Assembly: GCF_027172205.1 (NCBI RefSeq)
Contig: NC_070613.1
Coordinates: forward strand, 55,526,001 to 55,590,000
From: Podarcis raffonei
Lineage: Eukaryota; Chordata; Lepidosauria; Squamata; Lacertidae
Direction: 5' to 3'
Length of the DNA: 64,000 nt
The notes under the pieces were generated by a model that was not told the origin of the DNA, made no database searches, and saw only the letters and a list, made by a program, of their open reading frames with translations. This document shows positions 1-10,470 of this stretch, one piece after another (position 1 is the first letter of the stretch; each line of letters begins with the position of its first letter). The translations under genes and the position numbers were made by a program.

Positions 1-1494
1 CCCGTATTGATTGATTGTCCTCAAGCCCTCAAGTCCAAACAAGGTACACCACAATAAAATACAAGAACATGCAAACATACTTACCTAAAACTGCATCACA
101 TATTTTGTCTTTAGTTTAAGACGCTTATAGAGTATAGACCATTGTGTACTGGAAACAAAAGAGGCACACAGTTTGAAAACACGGACGTCTTCAGGTGTTG
201 AGCATCTGAGACCAAAAAGCACTCCTAGCTGTTTATTATGCAGTTAGCAGCATTGCTTCTCAGCTCTGACCATTTCTGTTCACAGTGCAATCTAGGCACA
301 CCTGGGCATCCTGTTCCTCGTCCTGGTCCTGCTAACAATCAAGCTCCTCCAACTTGGGCCATTCAGTTTGACCAGTAATGGACTGAGCCAGCACAGCAAG
401 AAATGCTTTCATCCCTGGTTAGTACTTCCTATCTCTTTGTGCATGGTTAGGCTTCGGCCTCCAAACAGTTGCCGTCTACAATGGAGCCTTCATTATCTCT
501 TAGATTTAAGAACATAAGAAGAGCCTGCTGGGTCAGACCAATGGCATCTATCTAATCCGGCATTCTGCTCTCCTAGTGGTCAACCAGATGTTTGTGGGAT
601 CTGCATAGAAGGCATGTATAGAGAACATAGGACCCACAACCTACATGTTCCTGCATGTTGTGGCCCTGTAGACTCCACCCCCAGCTTTCTTGCATTTTGC
701 TGGAAGGTCTGAAAGAGGTTTCTAAACACGAACACGCTTACAAATCTCCCCACAACTGGGAACCTTCCAGTATCAGGGCCCTGATCACAAAGAGGATCCT
801 ATGTGCTCTCAGCCAAATAAGACTAATAGTTCCTTCCTGCTCAGCCCCAGAAGGTTTTGGCTGGCATGCACAACCCCACACATAAAGTGCTTTATCACAT
901 CCTGTGTTCTTTGAATACCTGCAGAGCACGGAAGCAGTTTGAGACTTTTAAAACATAAGACTTCCCCCAAAGGGTCAGTTATGAGGGGAAATAACATTTG
1001 CCAAATATACCTTAAGCAGCATGTGGAAGACTCCAAATATGTTTTAGTAGAAGCAAACAAAGAAAATACTTTCTGTGTTTAGGGTGAAACTTTCAAAATT
1101 CTAGAGGAAGCAGAGTGTGTAATGGGGTGAGCTCTATTGCATAAAATAATAATTGCCCATTTTGACAACTTCATGTATTCATTGATGCCCATGATGAGGT
1201 CTTTTTATTTTATTGAATCAGTGTCATGCAAAAATTTCACCTCAGAGAGAGATGTTCTTTCCATGAGGAAGCATGCGTAGAGATAAATTTCTTCATGACT
1301 TATCTCACGTAAGCCTGCATTTAAACAGAAGAAAGTGATTATTCTTTTTTTCATGTGTGTCAAAACATAACAGTTTGTGTTCTGGATGCTTTTATGTTCA
1401 ACCATACCTCAGGTAGCCATAAAGAGTTATCTCTAGTACTTTGTCCAAAAGATTCTACTTCCAGCATGTGCCTTGGAAACTTTAATGAAATTGG
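1..1494. other. Sequence upstream of the GPR141 coding exon, no gene seen
   Basis: I see no convincing coding exon here. From about 506 to 760 there is an old interspersed repeat beginning with the AAGAACATAAGAAGAGCCTG type of sequence that recurs in reptile genomes (related pieces lie near 4395-4470 and 40396-40740); its family is not assigned. Non-coding 5' exons of GPR141 could lie here or further upstream, but the sequence alone does not show them. Confidence 0.5.
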
Positions 1495-1495
1495 T

Positions 1496-1520
1496 TTCTT
1501 TCTTTCTTTCTTTCTTTCTG
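1496..1520 (+). repeat. (TTTC)n microsatellite acting as polypyrimidine tract of the GPR141 acceptor
   Basis: A run of TTTC units is followed by a further pyrimidine stretch and the acceptor CAAACAG ending at 1539. The microsatellite therefore makes up much of the polypyrimidine tract of the intron before the GPR141 coding exon. Confidence 0.7.
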
Positions 1521-1566
1521 TTTCCCCACTCTCAAACAGGCTGTGATAAAAGAAGATTCTAGAAGC

Positions 1567-2484
1567 ATGGATAGACGGAAAGAGTTACTTCCTAGCTCAA
1601 CGTCAGAGCCTCAACTGAACTTCAACTCAATAGATTCCGCTCATATCGCCTTGATCACAATATACACAGCGGTGTTTATCGGAGGTGTGTGTGGAGTCAT
1701 CAAAATGTCCTTTTTGCTACTGAAAATGAATGCTTTATCAGTGACTACAACTGCCATCATAAACTTAGTGGTAGTCCACAGCCTCTTCCTTGTGACTGTG
1801 CCATTTCGCGTGTATTACTACGCCACCAAAAAATGGATCTTTGGAACAATCTTTTGCAAAGTTGTGAGCGGAATGCTACACTTCCACATGTACCTCACTT
1901 TCCTGTTCTATATGATTTTCTTGGTAATCAGGTGCCTTATCTTTTTTCAGTGGAAGGACAAAGTGGAATTCTATAGGAATTTGCATGCTGTGGCAACCAG
2001 CATAGCTGTGTGGGTTCTGGCTATTGTTATTGTGGTGCCAGTACTATTTTGCTGGTATGGGAAAACTGGGGTTTATGCAAATGTGACGTGTTTTGAATTC
2101 CAGCAGGAGTTCAGCAGTGCCCCAGTGAAAGCAGTCAACTACATTGTAATTGCTGTAATGGTTGCAATAATTTGCACCCTCTTGGGCTTACAAGTGTTCA
2201 TGATTCGAAAGGTGGTGAAAACCCTTTCAGGATCCCTTTGGTCATATCAAGAGTTTCAGGCGCAGCTGAAAAGTTTGTTCTTTATAGGGATATTAATGTT
2301 TTGCTTCCTCCCTAGTCACTTTTTCCGGATTTATTTCATTCAGCATGCGGATGACAAGCGACTGAATTCTGTCAATGAAATCTGCTTGAGCATAACTGCC
2401 ATCAGCTGCCTTGATTTGTTTTTGTTTGTGATAACTGGAAGTAAAACCCTGAGGCAAAAAATCAGTGGACTTTCATGCTGCTGA
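1567..2484 (+). CDS. GPR141: GPR141, probable G protein-coupled receptor 141
   Basis: Orphan class A seven-transmembrane receptor of the plasma membrane; the ligand is unknown. The frame gives 305 residues, the same length as the human protein as I recall it. Closely matching tracts include INLVVVHS (66-72), VPFR (78-81) and KDKVEFYR (130-137). Seven hydrophobic helices are visible, at about 27-51, 60-81, 98-121, 140-162, 189-212, 237-259 and 272-291. C97 at the start of helix 3 and C175 in the second extracellular loop can form the usual disulfide. N172-V-T is the only clear glycosylation sequon in an outer loop. The DRY position reads I-R-C (121-123), helix 6 has C-F-L-P (246-249) instead of CWxP, and helix 7 has DLFLF (283-287) where NPxxY is usual. 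I chose the ATG at 1567; the frame is open 24 bases further up, but that start would be GTG. The exon begins at 1540 after an acceptor, so the 5' UTR is spliced. Confidence 0.96.
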   Translation: MDRRKELLPSSTSEPQLNFNSIDSAHIALITIYTAVFIGGVCGVIKMSFLLLKMNALSVTTTAIINLVVVHSLFLVTVPFRVYYYATKKWIFGTIFCKVVSGMLHFHMYLTFLFYMIFLVIRCLIFFQWKDKVEFYRNLHAVATSIAVWVLAIVIVVPVLFCWYGKTGVYANVTCFEFQQEFSSAPVKAVNYIVIAVMVAIICTLLGLQVFMIRKVVKTLSGSLWSYQEFQAQLKSLFFIGILMFCFLPSHFFRIYFIQHADDKRLNSVNEICLSITAISCLDLFLFVITGSKTLRQKISGLSCC

Positions 2485-2565
2485 AACTTTGCATTCTTTT
2501 GTAAGAAAGTCTTGGCGACAAGGTCAGCTGGGTAGGTGAAAGATATATGACTTAAAGATTCTCAG

Positions 2566-2571
2566 AATAAA
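2566..2571 (+). promoter_or_regulatory. Candidate polyadenylation signal after GPR141
   Basis: An AATAAA hexamer lies 81 bases after the GPR141 stop codon in an AT-rich stretch. It would give a very short 3' UTR, so a later site may be the main one. Confidence 0.3.
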
Positions 2572-3365
2572 AATTTATAAATTATGGGTTGCGTCTGACG
2601 GCTATGTAAGCAAAGGCAGATTGTAAACCCAGTCTACCCTGCCAACCACTGGCCAGGCTCCCTAACGCTCCCTGTATTCCTGTGAAGTCTCTTCAGAGAG
2701 CCACAGAGTCCTTTAACAGTGTCACACAGGACTCATGCAGAATTGAGGAATGGAGCCTTGCATGGTGTATTGATGAAAAGTCTCTTTCTCTCGGTCCACT
2801 GCAGTTTTGTGTGGGAGTCCACTCTGCTCAGGATTAGGGAAGGAAGGATCTGTCCATTTTGGTTCTCTCTGTTTTTCATTTTACTAGTCCTTAATTCAGT
2901 TCTTCACATTTTGAAGCGGCTTGCATTTGGTCTTTTTAGATTCTCATGAAATTTCACAAGCGTTTTACTGTAGATTCCCCCAAACATATATTTAGGTGAG
3001 GTTTTGACTAATGCACACATCGTTGCAAGTAATTTCCCCGAATGTGGTGCTTTTAAAAATGTTGTTTTCACTAATATCTACATTTCTATGCAAACCTCTC
3101 CCTAGTATATGCATTTTTGTAAAGACTGGTTGCAGAACTGCATCACAAAATTCTGATAAGTATGAATTTCAAAGGGGAGCTGTGTTTCAGTTTGCATATT
3201 GTTTCGGGAAGTGTTTTTTAAATACATGCTGAATCAAATTTCTCCTCCAACCCTATTCAAGATCCCCTCCCAACACTCTGGAGGCGCTTTTGGGGGGGGG
3301 GCAGAAGGTGGAAGGAATTATTAGTTGCACAAGCTACCTTCCAATTGTGCCATCAGATAGAAAGG

Positions 3366-3633
3366 CAGGGGTCAGCAACCTTTTTCAGCCGTGGGCTGGA
3401 CTATTGAAAAAAATATATGAACGAATTCCTATGCCCCACAAATAACCCAGAGATGCATTTTAAATAAAAGCACACATTCTACTCATGTAAAAACACCAGG
3501 CAGGCCCCACAAATAATCCAGAGATGCATTTTAAATAAAAGGACACATTCTACTTATGTAAAAACACGCTGGGCTGGATTTAGAAGGCGATTAAGCCGGA
3601 TCCGGCCCACGGGCCTTAGGTTGCCTACCCCTG
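3366..3633 (+). mobile_element. hAT-type non-autonomous transposon (CAGGGGT termini)
   Basis: It starts CAGGGGTCAGCAACC and ends GGTTGCCTACCCCTG, which are inverted. The flanking octamers TAGAAAGG (3358-3365) and TACAAAGC (3634-3641) match at six of eight bases, as expected of an aged hAT duplication. The interior contains two tandem copies of an approximately 80-bp unit ending in AAAAACAC. The same family recurs at 32506-32724. Confidence 0.75.
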
Positions 3634-4149
3634 TACAAAGCTCTGAAGTCTATGTAGGAGAAACTGTGGAGAACTCTAAGTGTGCATCTGACTACATTAA
3701 ATGGATCTTGCACAACAGTTATGGCAGCTGCATCACAGCAAGAGATTTTAGTGCCATTCCTATATTTAAGATAAACAAAACCTTATTGCAAATAAAAACG
3801 TATCAGTGAAGGAAAAATAACAACATGAAAACATTTAAAGTCTCTGGTGTTTAATCTGCCTATATTCCTGTTGATCACAAACACCTCTGGCAATGCCAAG
3901 AATTTATGGGCAAAGGCCGGGGCTTAGCTTAGTGAGCTACGCAGGATTGTGGCTGCTCTGGTGTCAGGTCTTCTTTAAGCAAAGAAGGAATTAGCACTGT
4001 GCAAAATCAGCGCCTGAAACTGTCCAACAAGTTGAAGTTTCTAAGTCAGCCTCACCGAACCTGATGTCTTCCCGAAGTTTGGGACCAAAACTCCCACCCA
4101 CCATGCTCTTGTGATCGAGGGTACCAGGGTGGCGAACGCTGCTCTAGGC

Positions 4150-4275
4150 CAGGGAGGGGGACCCATGGTTCTCCAGATGTTTCTAGACTATTACTCCTAT
4201 CATGTCTGGCCATTGACCATGTTCACTGGGGCTAATGAGAGTTGGAGCAACATCTGGAGGGCAACACATTCCCTG
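4150..4275. mobile_element. hAT-like MITE, foldback type
   Basis: The ends are CAGGGAGGGGGACCC and CACATTCCCTG. The two halves are inverted copies built around the CTCCAGATGTTTCTAGAC and GAGCAACATCTGGAGG blocks. No clear target duplication remains. Related pieces lie near 5870-5955, 35105-35215 and 58290-58345. Confidence 0.55.
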
Positions 4276-4394
4276 TCCTTCAACTAGACAAGCACCTGGC
4301 CACCTGTCCTCCCCTAGTCAACAGAGCGGTATTTTTTTGCCTGCCTGGTACCCTACAGTTTGCAGCTTAAGTGTCCCCTACCAGCAAAAGCATC

Positions 4395-4660
4395 TGATTG
4401 GCCACTATGAGAGAAGGATGCTAGGCTAGATAGGCCGCTGGTCTGATCCAGCGGATTCTTGTGTTCTTAAATGTTTCACCAAAAATTAGAGGGGTTGAAT
4501 TTTTAGGGGCTTGAGCACTGAAAGGTATAGTCTTCACTCTTCTGTGTGGACTCATCATCTTTGATATTATGGGGTGGGGTTTGGGGGACAATGACAAATG
4601 TTTCACGAATCATGCCCATTTCATCAGATCATAGAATTGTAAGTTGGAAGGGACCAAGTG
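4395..4660. repeat. Old interspersed repeat fragment and CR1 tail fragment
   Basis: At 4395-4470 there is a fragment of the same repeat seen at 40396-40740 (GGTCTGATCCAGC...TGTTCTTA). At 4619-4655 the ATCATAGAATTG...TTGGAAGGGACC sequence is the 3' end of a CR1-type element on the minus strand. Confidence 0.5.
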
Positions 4661-6068
4661 TAATTAAACTTTTAATTAAAGTTAGCTGCACGAACATTCT
4701 CCTTGTGATGCTGTTGTTTAATTCTGTAAAAGTCAGACCTATCCTACTTTTGTGATTGTAATTTGTTTTCAGCTGCTTTTAATGTTATATTCTAAATGGC
4801 TGTAACCCTTAGGGTGAGGGGCAGGTAATAAATTAAATTAAAAACAATAATTAGCTCCTTGAACACAGTGCTTTTGGGGCCTCTGGTAGTCTGGATCATT
4901 TCAGCTTATTAGTTTGTTCACGTGATCAGGCAGAAGAACCCTACTTTACACATTCCAAAAAACATAGCACCAAGATTGGGTCAGAATGAAAAAAAAATAA
5001 GTGGGAGGAACTCACCTAAAAATGCTGGCACTTCATTTGGCAAGCCGATCCCTGGTGGGTGGGGAACAGCCATGGGTGCTGCTGTCCGTGGCCCTAACTT
5101 GGCATGGTCCTGACAGGGAGAGCTGTGCTAGGTTGATAAACATTTCATCCTGTATCTTTTAAGACCACTTTCACAAGTGATACTATTTGAATTTCTGGCT
5201 CCTACACAATGGCATTCCCTCCATTTGCATTAAGATTCTCCAAATATTTCCCTGCATGTAGAAATATCACACCTATGGTTTATAATGTAGGGGACATAGG
5301 GGTCGGCCTAAGACATTTGGCTCACTGAGACAAGATGGTCCATGTTCAGGAGTTGGGTTGACTGGACTGGCTGTTGAATCCTATTTCAGCTTTCGTGACA
5401 AGACTACGTCATCCGCCATAGCCAAGGAAGCAGGCTAGCTTGAGGGTATCTGTGGCAAGGCAGGTGAGGCAGGTGACCCACTCTGCTTCACGGAAGGGCT
5501 ACCATGCTGTCACCTGGTCGGACACCGTCTTGTGGTTCTCCACTCATATTCTTCCTGGCTTGCACAGTTGCCACAAGAACAAGTAGAAGAATGAACATTT
5601 TCATTTTTCAACGGATTTGGCTGGGTCTGAACAATTGTTGTTGTTCACGATGAGGCACGGTGCCATCATTTGAAACTCAGGCAGATCTGTGGGCCAGAAG
5701 ATATGAATCAGGACAGAAGCAACACTTGCCAATCCAAAGAGAATGTGATACGTTTAAGCTGCCACAGAGGTAAGTGAATGGTCACTGGAGGTTCAATTCA
5801 GCCTTCGAGGCTGAAGGGTCCCATCAGACCTTCTCTATTACCCAGAAACAAAACAACATGGTGACCTTGAGATGGTGTTTGACCCCAACTCCCATCAACT
5901 CCAGCCAGCATGGCCAATGCTCAGGGGAGATGGGCACTGGTGTCCAACAACATGGGAAAGATCACAAATTTCTACTCCCTGGCATAGTCCATGATCTCAA
6001 GGACTGTCCTGCCCCAGTATGAGCCAATTTCTCATACTTAAGTTGAAATATAGGCTAAAGTCCTATTA

Positions 6069-6368
6069 ATCATAGAATCCTAGAGTTGGAAGAGACCACA
6101 AGGGCCATCGAGTCCAACCCCCTGCCAAGCAGGAAACACCGTCAGAGCACTCCTGACATATGGTTGTCAAGCCTCTGCTTAAAGACCTCCAAAGAAGGAG
6201 ACTCCACCACACTCCTTGGCAGCAAATTCCACTGTCGAACAGCTCTTACTGTCAGGAAGTTCTTCCTAATGTTTAGGTGGAATCTTCTTTCTTGTAGTTT
6301 GGATCCATTGCTCCGTGTCCGCTTCTCTGGAGCAGCAGAAAACAACCTTTCTCCCTCCTCTATAATCC
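6069..6368 (-). mobile_element. CR1 LINE, 3' fragment (minus strand)
   Basis: The minus strand encodes the end of CR1 ORF2: [20 protein letters not shown], then [20 protein letters not shown] and [20 protein letters not shown]. It is followed by the CR1 3' UTR ending in ATTCTATGA-like octamers (plus strand TCATAGAATCC). It is heavily 5'-truncated. The protein tail is identical to those at 10185-10388 and 27192-27411. Confidence 0.9.
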
Positions 6369-7996
6369 CCACCCCCTCTACATGAAACAGCAACAAGTCC
6401 TGTCAGAATTCTCCTTCCTTTGACACTCCTGGCTTACAAAACTAGGTTTCTACTTCTCTAAAACCCAGCTATTTCTTGTAAATAAGAGAAAACTTGTGAC
6501 AGCTTTACTTCCGTCTGAGACATTTTGCCCAGATGACTGATTTGCCCCCAGTGCCCAGGTTAGGGCCGGCCCTCCCACCGGTCAACACTCTTGAGCTCCT
6601 GCACAGCTGGCAGTGGAGGAAGAGCTTCGCAGGCATTTGTGCGAGGGAGCCAAGAGGTGACCGGGGAGGAGCCTGTCTGCCAGCAGACGATCTTCTGGCC
6701 AAGGTGCCATAGGGAGCTCCAGAAAGGAGGGTTAGCAACATTCCCCCACATTCTCAAAGGCTGTTGCACAAGGCCTGTTTCCTATCAGTGGTTGGAATTG
6801 AACCTGTCCTGGTTCTGCAGAAAGGAGCAAGCCGGCCAGCCCATGAGGTGGACTGGGCCAACCACCTCAAATGGTGGAATCCTGCAAGCAAGACCCCTGT
6901 GGACAATCCACCTACCCTTTCCACTACCGCCAGAAAAGCCATGGCGGCAACTTCTGACAAGATCTCATGAGAGCTCCGCAAGGTCTTGTGAGATCTTTCC
7001 AGAAGCTGTTGCCGCAGCGCAACTCCAGTAAGTGAGGGTTTGCTGGAGGAGCAATGGCGGGGCAGCACCTTCCCGTTTCGCCTCAGGCGGTGAAACGGGA
7101 CGGGCCCCTCCTGGAAAAGAGGAACGGGAGGGCTGAATGCCAGACCTCATGGGCTCCAAGCCATGCACATTTACTCTGAAGTAAAGAGCCACTGGGTTCA
7201 GAGGGGGCTTGCTCCCGCATCAGTGAGGTCACCATAACAGTTCACAAGCCCAACTAGCCACTTGCAAAGAAGTAAGCCCCATGGAGGTCAGTGGCTCTTT
7301 ACTTTTGAGGAAATGGGCTTGCAGACTGCTATCCTGCATGCACTTACAGGATGCCCCCACGTAAGTGAGGGCAAGGAAGAGGCAAGGCAGAAAGCTAACA
7401 AAACAACCACAAGAAGAGTGGTCCAGAAGCCAAAACAGAGAAAAAGGCCTGCGCTGCTTTGTCCTTCTAACTATCTATGAGTTGAGGGAGGGGCCTCACC
7501 CATTTGACATCTCGCACAGAGCCCCTTTCCTTTGTTTCATTTAATGGCCCATCACCCAGGCGATCATCTCAAAACAGGAGCCTATCCTAGCTTTTATTTT
7601 ATCACTTGCTGGATCCAGGGGTTAGAAGGTCTCTTATGCTGCCTGCTTCCTCCCCCACAAACTCATAACATTACCTTAGGATGAGTCTTTTAAAGGTCTT
7701 CCCATGAAAAGTTAAACCATTATTCTGTAGACAGATTTATTGCTGGAGGAAAAGGCCTGAACTATCTTCTCTGTGATGCAGAAATTGTCTCCACTAATTC
7801 CATAATGCCAAGGGAATATAGCTAAATGTGATAGTTCAGAAGAAAAGCCACTCTTTTGTATCCTTGAATCACACATTTGTGTAGTTTCTCCTAACAGAAA
7901 AGTCATTAAGTTTAGCCCAGCAAATCATTTGATTTAGATTACTCTCCAGGCTATTATTCAAACAGCAGTTGTGTTCTTTCTTAAGGTCACCGTATA

Positions 7997-8010
7997 GTCA
8001 CCAAGGCAAC
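7997..8010 (+). promoter_or_regulatory. RFX X-box candidate
   Basis: GTCACCAAGGCAAC fits the RFX consensus GTNRCC-N(0-3)-RGYAAC exactly (half-sites GTCACC and GGCAAC, spacer AA). The next gene downstream, NME8, is a motile-cilium gene, a typical RFX/FOXJ1 target. It lies about 4.05 kb before the NME8 start codon, so it would be a promoter only if non-coding 5' exons begin near here; otherwise it is a distal element or a chance match. Confidence 0.4.
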
Positions 8011-8593
8011 AACATTTCCCCCGTTTCTGTTATGCTGGGTGCATTTTTATGGGCATAACTTCCCCATAACAAAGTTCACTCCATAAAAAGCCCCCCCCCC
8101 AAAAAAAAGGAGAAACAAAGATTGACTGGGAGTGGCCAACTTTTGAAATGTGCGGTAAGCAATTTAGATCGCCTTGGAAGGAAGTAATGGGGAAATAGCC
8201 CCGAGGTTGGCCAAGACACACCCACACCCTGTGAAGCAACATATGTGAAGAGACAGTGGGGGTGTTTTTTCCTCCTTCATCCTAGCCTTTAAAGAGAAAG
8301 TAAGTGGAGCCCATTGATCTCAAGCCCTTCAAATGGCTCCTCTGGGGTGACCTGTTTACTGAATATTTCCTTCCAAAGTGCAGTTCATTAGAGCAGCTTT
8401 CTCTCTCCTTCCTTAAGTGGCCAAATTAAAGCCATCAAGAATCTTTCCCTTAGCAGCAGGGCTGGCCCACCCATGAGGCAATGTGAGGATTCATTGGGGG
8501 GGATCCACTGCCAGGATCCACTGGGGAGGGATCCAGCAACACATCAAGCACTGCTGTTTCTGTGGCCCCAACCACAGCTGGATCTGTTGCATC

Positions 8594-9130
8594 CAGTGCC
8601 GGATTTACATATAAACTAAACATGCTATAGCTTAGGGCCCCACTCTCTTGCCCCCCCCCCCAATTCACTATTAATATAATTCTTCTTAATTGTATTTCAG
8701 TTCAACAATTACAGTGGTACCTCAGGTTTCATACGCTTCAGGTTACAGACTCCGCTAACCCAGAAATAGTACCTCAGGTTAAGAACTTTGCTTCAGGATG
8801 AGAACAGAAATCGAGCGGTGCAGCGGAGCGGCAGCAGGAAGCCCCATTAGCTAAAGTGGTGCTTCAGGTTAAGAACAGTTTCAGGTTAAGAACGGACCTC
8901 CGGAACGAATTAAGTACTTAACCCGAGGTACCACTGTACTTTGATAAAATAGATACTTTGTTATGTGCAAATGGCTTTAGATACCTATTAGGACCGTAAA
9001 TTTACCATATAGCATATATTAAACACAAAAAAACAGTGACAATTTGTTGTTGACAAACGACAGCTGGACATATAAAGGGCCCCATTGCCTTCAGTAGCGT
9101 AGGGCCTCATCAAACCCAAATCCAGCCCTG
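8594..9130. mobile_element. hAT-type transposon with exact 8-bp target duplication
   Basis: The termini are CAGTGCCGGATTTA and CAAATCCAGCCCTG (inverted). The octamer GTTGCATC is present at 8586-8593 and again at 9131-9138. The interior has no transposase frame, so it is non-autonomous. A Tigger-like MITE (8712-8936) sits inside it. Confidence 0.88.
8712..8936. mobile_element. Tigger-like MITE (CAGTGGTACC termini, TA target)
   Basis: It starts CAGTGGTACCTCAGG and ends CCGAGGTACCACTG, flanked by TA on both sides (8710-8711 and 8937-8938). The interior is built of TTAAGAAC/GGTTAAG repeats. Other copies are at 14686, 16405 and 36739. The TA target and CAGTGG ends suggest the pogo/Tigger branch of Tc1/mariner. 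Confidence 0.8.
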
Positions 9131-9873
9131 GTTGCATCCTCGGCAGCCCCCTCCATGCTGTCTCCGCAGCGGTCTCTCGATGAATAGGGGCCACTGCTGA
9201 TCTCCTTCCAACCCCGGGGGAGGAAATGATGGGAGAGTGCCCTCTGGGATCTCCTGGGGTCTTCACTCACCTGGCATGATTTGGAGCAGGCCCAATCCCC
9301 CCATGACAGCCTTTGATTCCCAGTTCAACCATTGGGTAAGGTTGATTTGATTCCCTCCCTTGTTCCTGAAGTAGATGTTCACTCTGCCCATCTTCCCTGG
9401 GGGTGGGGGGCATTTTGTGGTTTGCCTCAGGTGGCTAAAGGTCTTGGGCCAGCCCAGCAGCTCTCTCACGGCTCCTTGGTTTGGCGAGAGCCTTCATAGT
9501 CACCTCTCAGGTACCAGGTCCATCCGAGGTGCTGCATGTCCACCAGCCAACTGAGCCCAGGCTTCGTGCAGGTCCTCCCCGGCTCATTCCTGACCGTTGG
9601 CTTCTACCTGGATGTTCTTTGGTGACCATAGCAACAGCCGTAACCTCCTGTACCTCCATCTCCCATCCTTCCTGAAGGTTCATCTCGCTCTATGGAAGTG
9701 GTTTCCCTGGACCAGTTAACACAGTGTGTACAAGGACATGGCATGCTCATGGTGTCTGTGTGTATGGAAGTGAGATTTATGTGAACGAAGCGGACACTGT
9801 GTATGTGTGGTTGCAATTACATTTATTGCTATTTTGTGTAGCCTGGATGACCTTGCCAACCTTTCCTCTAATG

Positions 9874-10125
9874 AGAGAGCCAGTGTGGTGTAGTGGTTAA
9901 GAGCTGTGGACTCGTAATCTGGTGAACCGGGTTCGCGTCTCCGCTCCCCCACCTGCAGCTGCTGGGTGACCTTGGGCCAGTCACACTTCTCCGAAGTCTC
10001 TCAGCCCCACTCACTTCACAGAGTGTTTGTTGTGGGGGAGGAAGGGAAAGGAGAATGTTAGCCACTTTGAGACTCCTTCGGGTAGTGATAAAGCGGGATA
10101 TCAAATCCAAAACTCTTCTTGCTGT
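9874..10125 (+). mobile_element. tRNA-derived SINE
   Basis: It begins GAGAGCCAGTGTGGTGTAGT, with an A-box-like GTGTAGTGGTTAAGAG and a B-box-like GGTTCGCGTCTCC, then the conserved body CAGCTGCTGGGTGACCTTGG and a tail near GGGATATCAAATCC. The structure is that of a tRNA-headed squamate SINE; I cannot name the family with certainty. Confidence 0.75.
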
Positions 10126-10149
10126 GGTACTGGGCCTTCTCAGCCTAAA

Positions 10150-10470
10150 GAACAAAGAGATGTCACATAGAGGAGGGAGAAAGGTTGTTTTCTGCTGCTC
10201 CAGAGAAGCGGACACGGAGCAATGGATCCAAACTACAAGAAAGAAGATTCCACCTAAACATTAGGAAGAACTTCCTGACAGTAAGAGCTGTTCGACAGTG
10301 GAATTTGCTGCCAAGGAGTGTGGTGGAGTCTCCTTCTTTGGAGGTCTTTAAGCAGAGGCTTGACAACCATATGTCAGGAGTGCTCTGATGGTGTTTCCTG
10401 CTTGGCAGGGGGTTGGACTCGATGGCCCTTGTGGTCTCTTCCAACTCTATGATTCTATGATTCTATGAGA
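10150..10470 (+). mobile_element. CR1 LINE, 3' fragment (plus strand)
   Basis: It encodes the CR1 ORF2 tail ([13 protein letters not shown]... to ...[10 protein letters not shown], stop at 10386-10388). The 3' UTR ends with repeated ATTCTATG octamers (10449-10467), the CR1 hallmark. It directly follows the SINE at 9874-10125. Confidence 0.9.

Larger units (their letters stand above)
8457..9457. mobile_element. Outer transposon-like element of a three-layer nest
   Basis: It is bounded by GGGCTGGCCCA (from 8459) and the inverted form TGGGCCAGCCC (to 9455). It starts with the GCCCACCCATGAGGCAATGT motif and is related to the element around 45811-46100, which has GCCCTACCATGAGGCAAAAT. A complete hAT element (8594-9130) is inserted in it. 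The target duplication of the outer element is unclear. Confidence 0.5.

Noticed and set aside
1543-1566. GPR141 start upstream of 1567
   Set aside because: The codon at 1543 is GTG, immediately after the splice acceptor; the ATG at 1567 gives the family length of 305.
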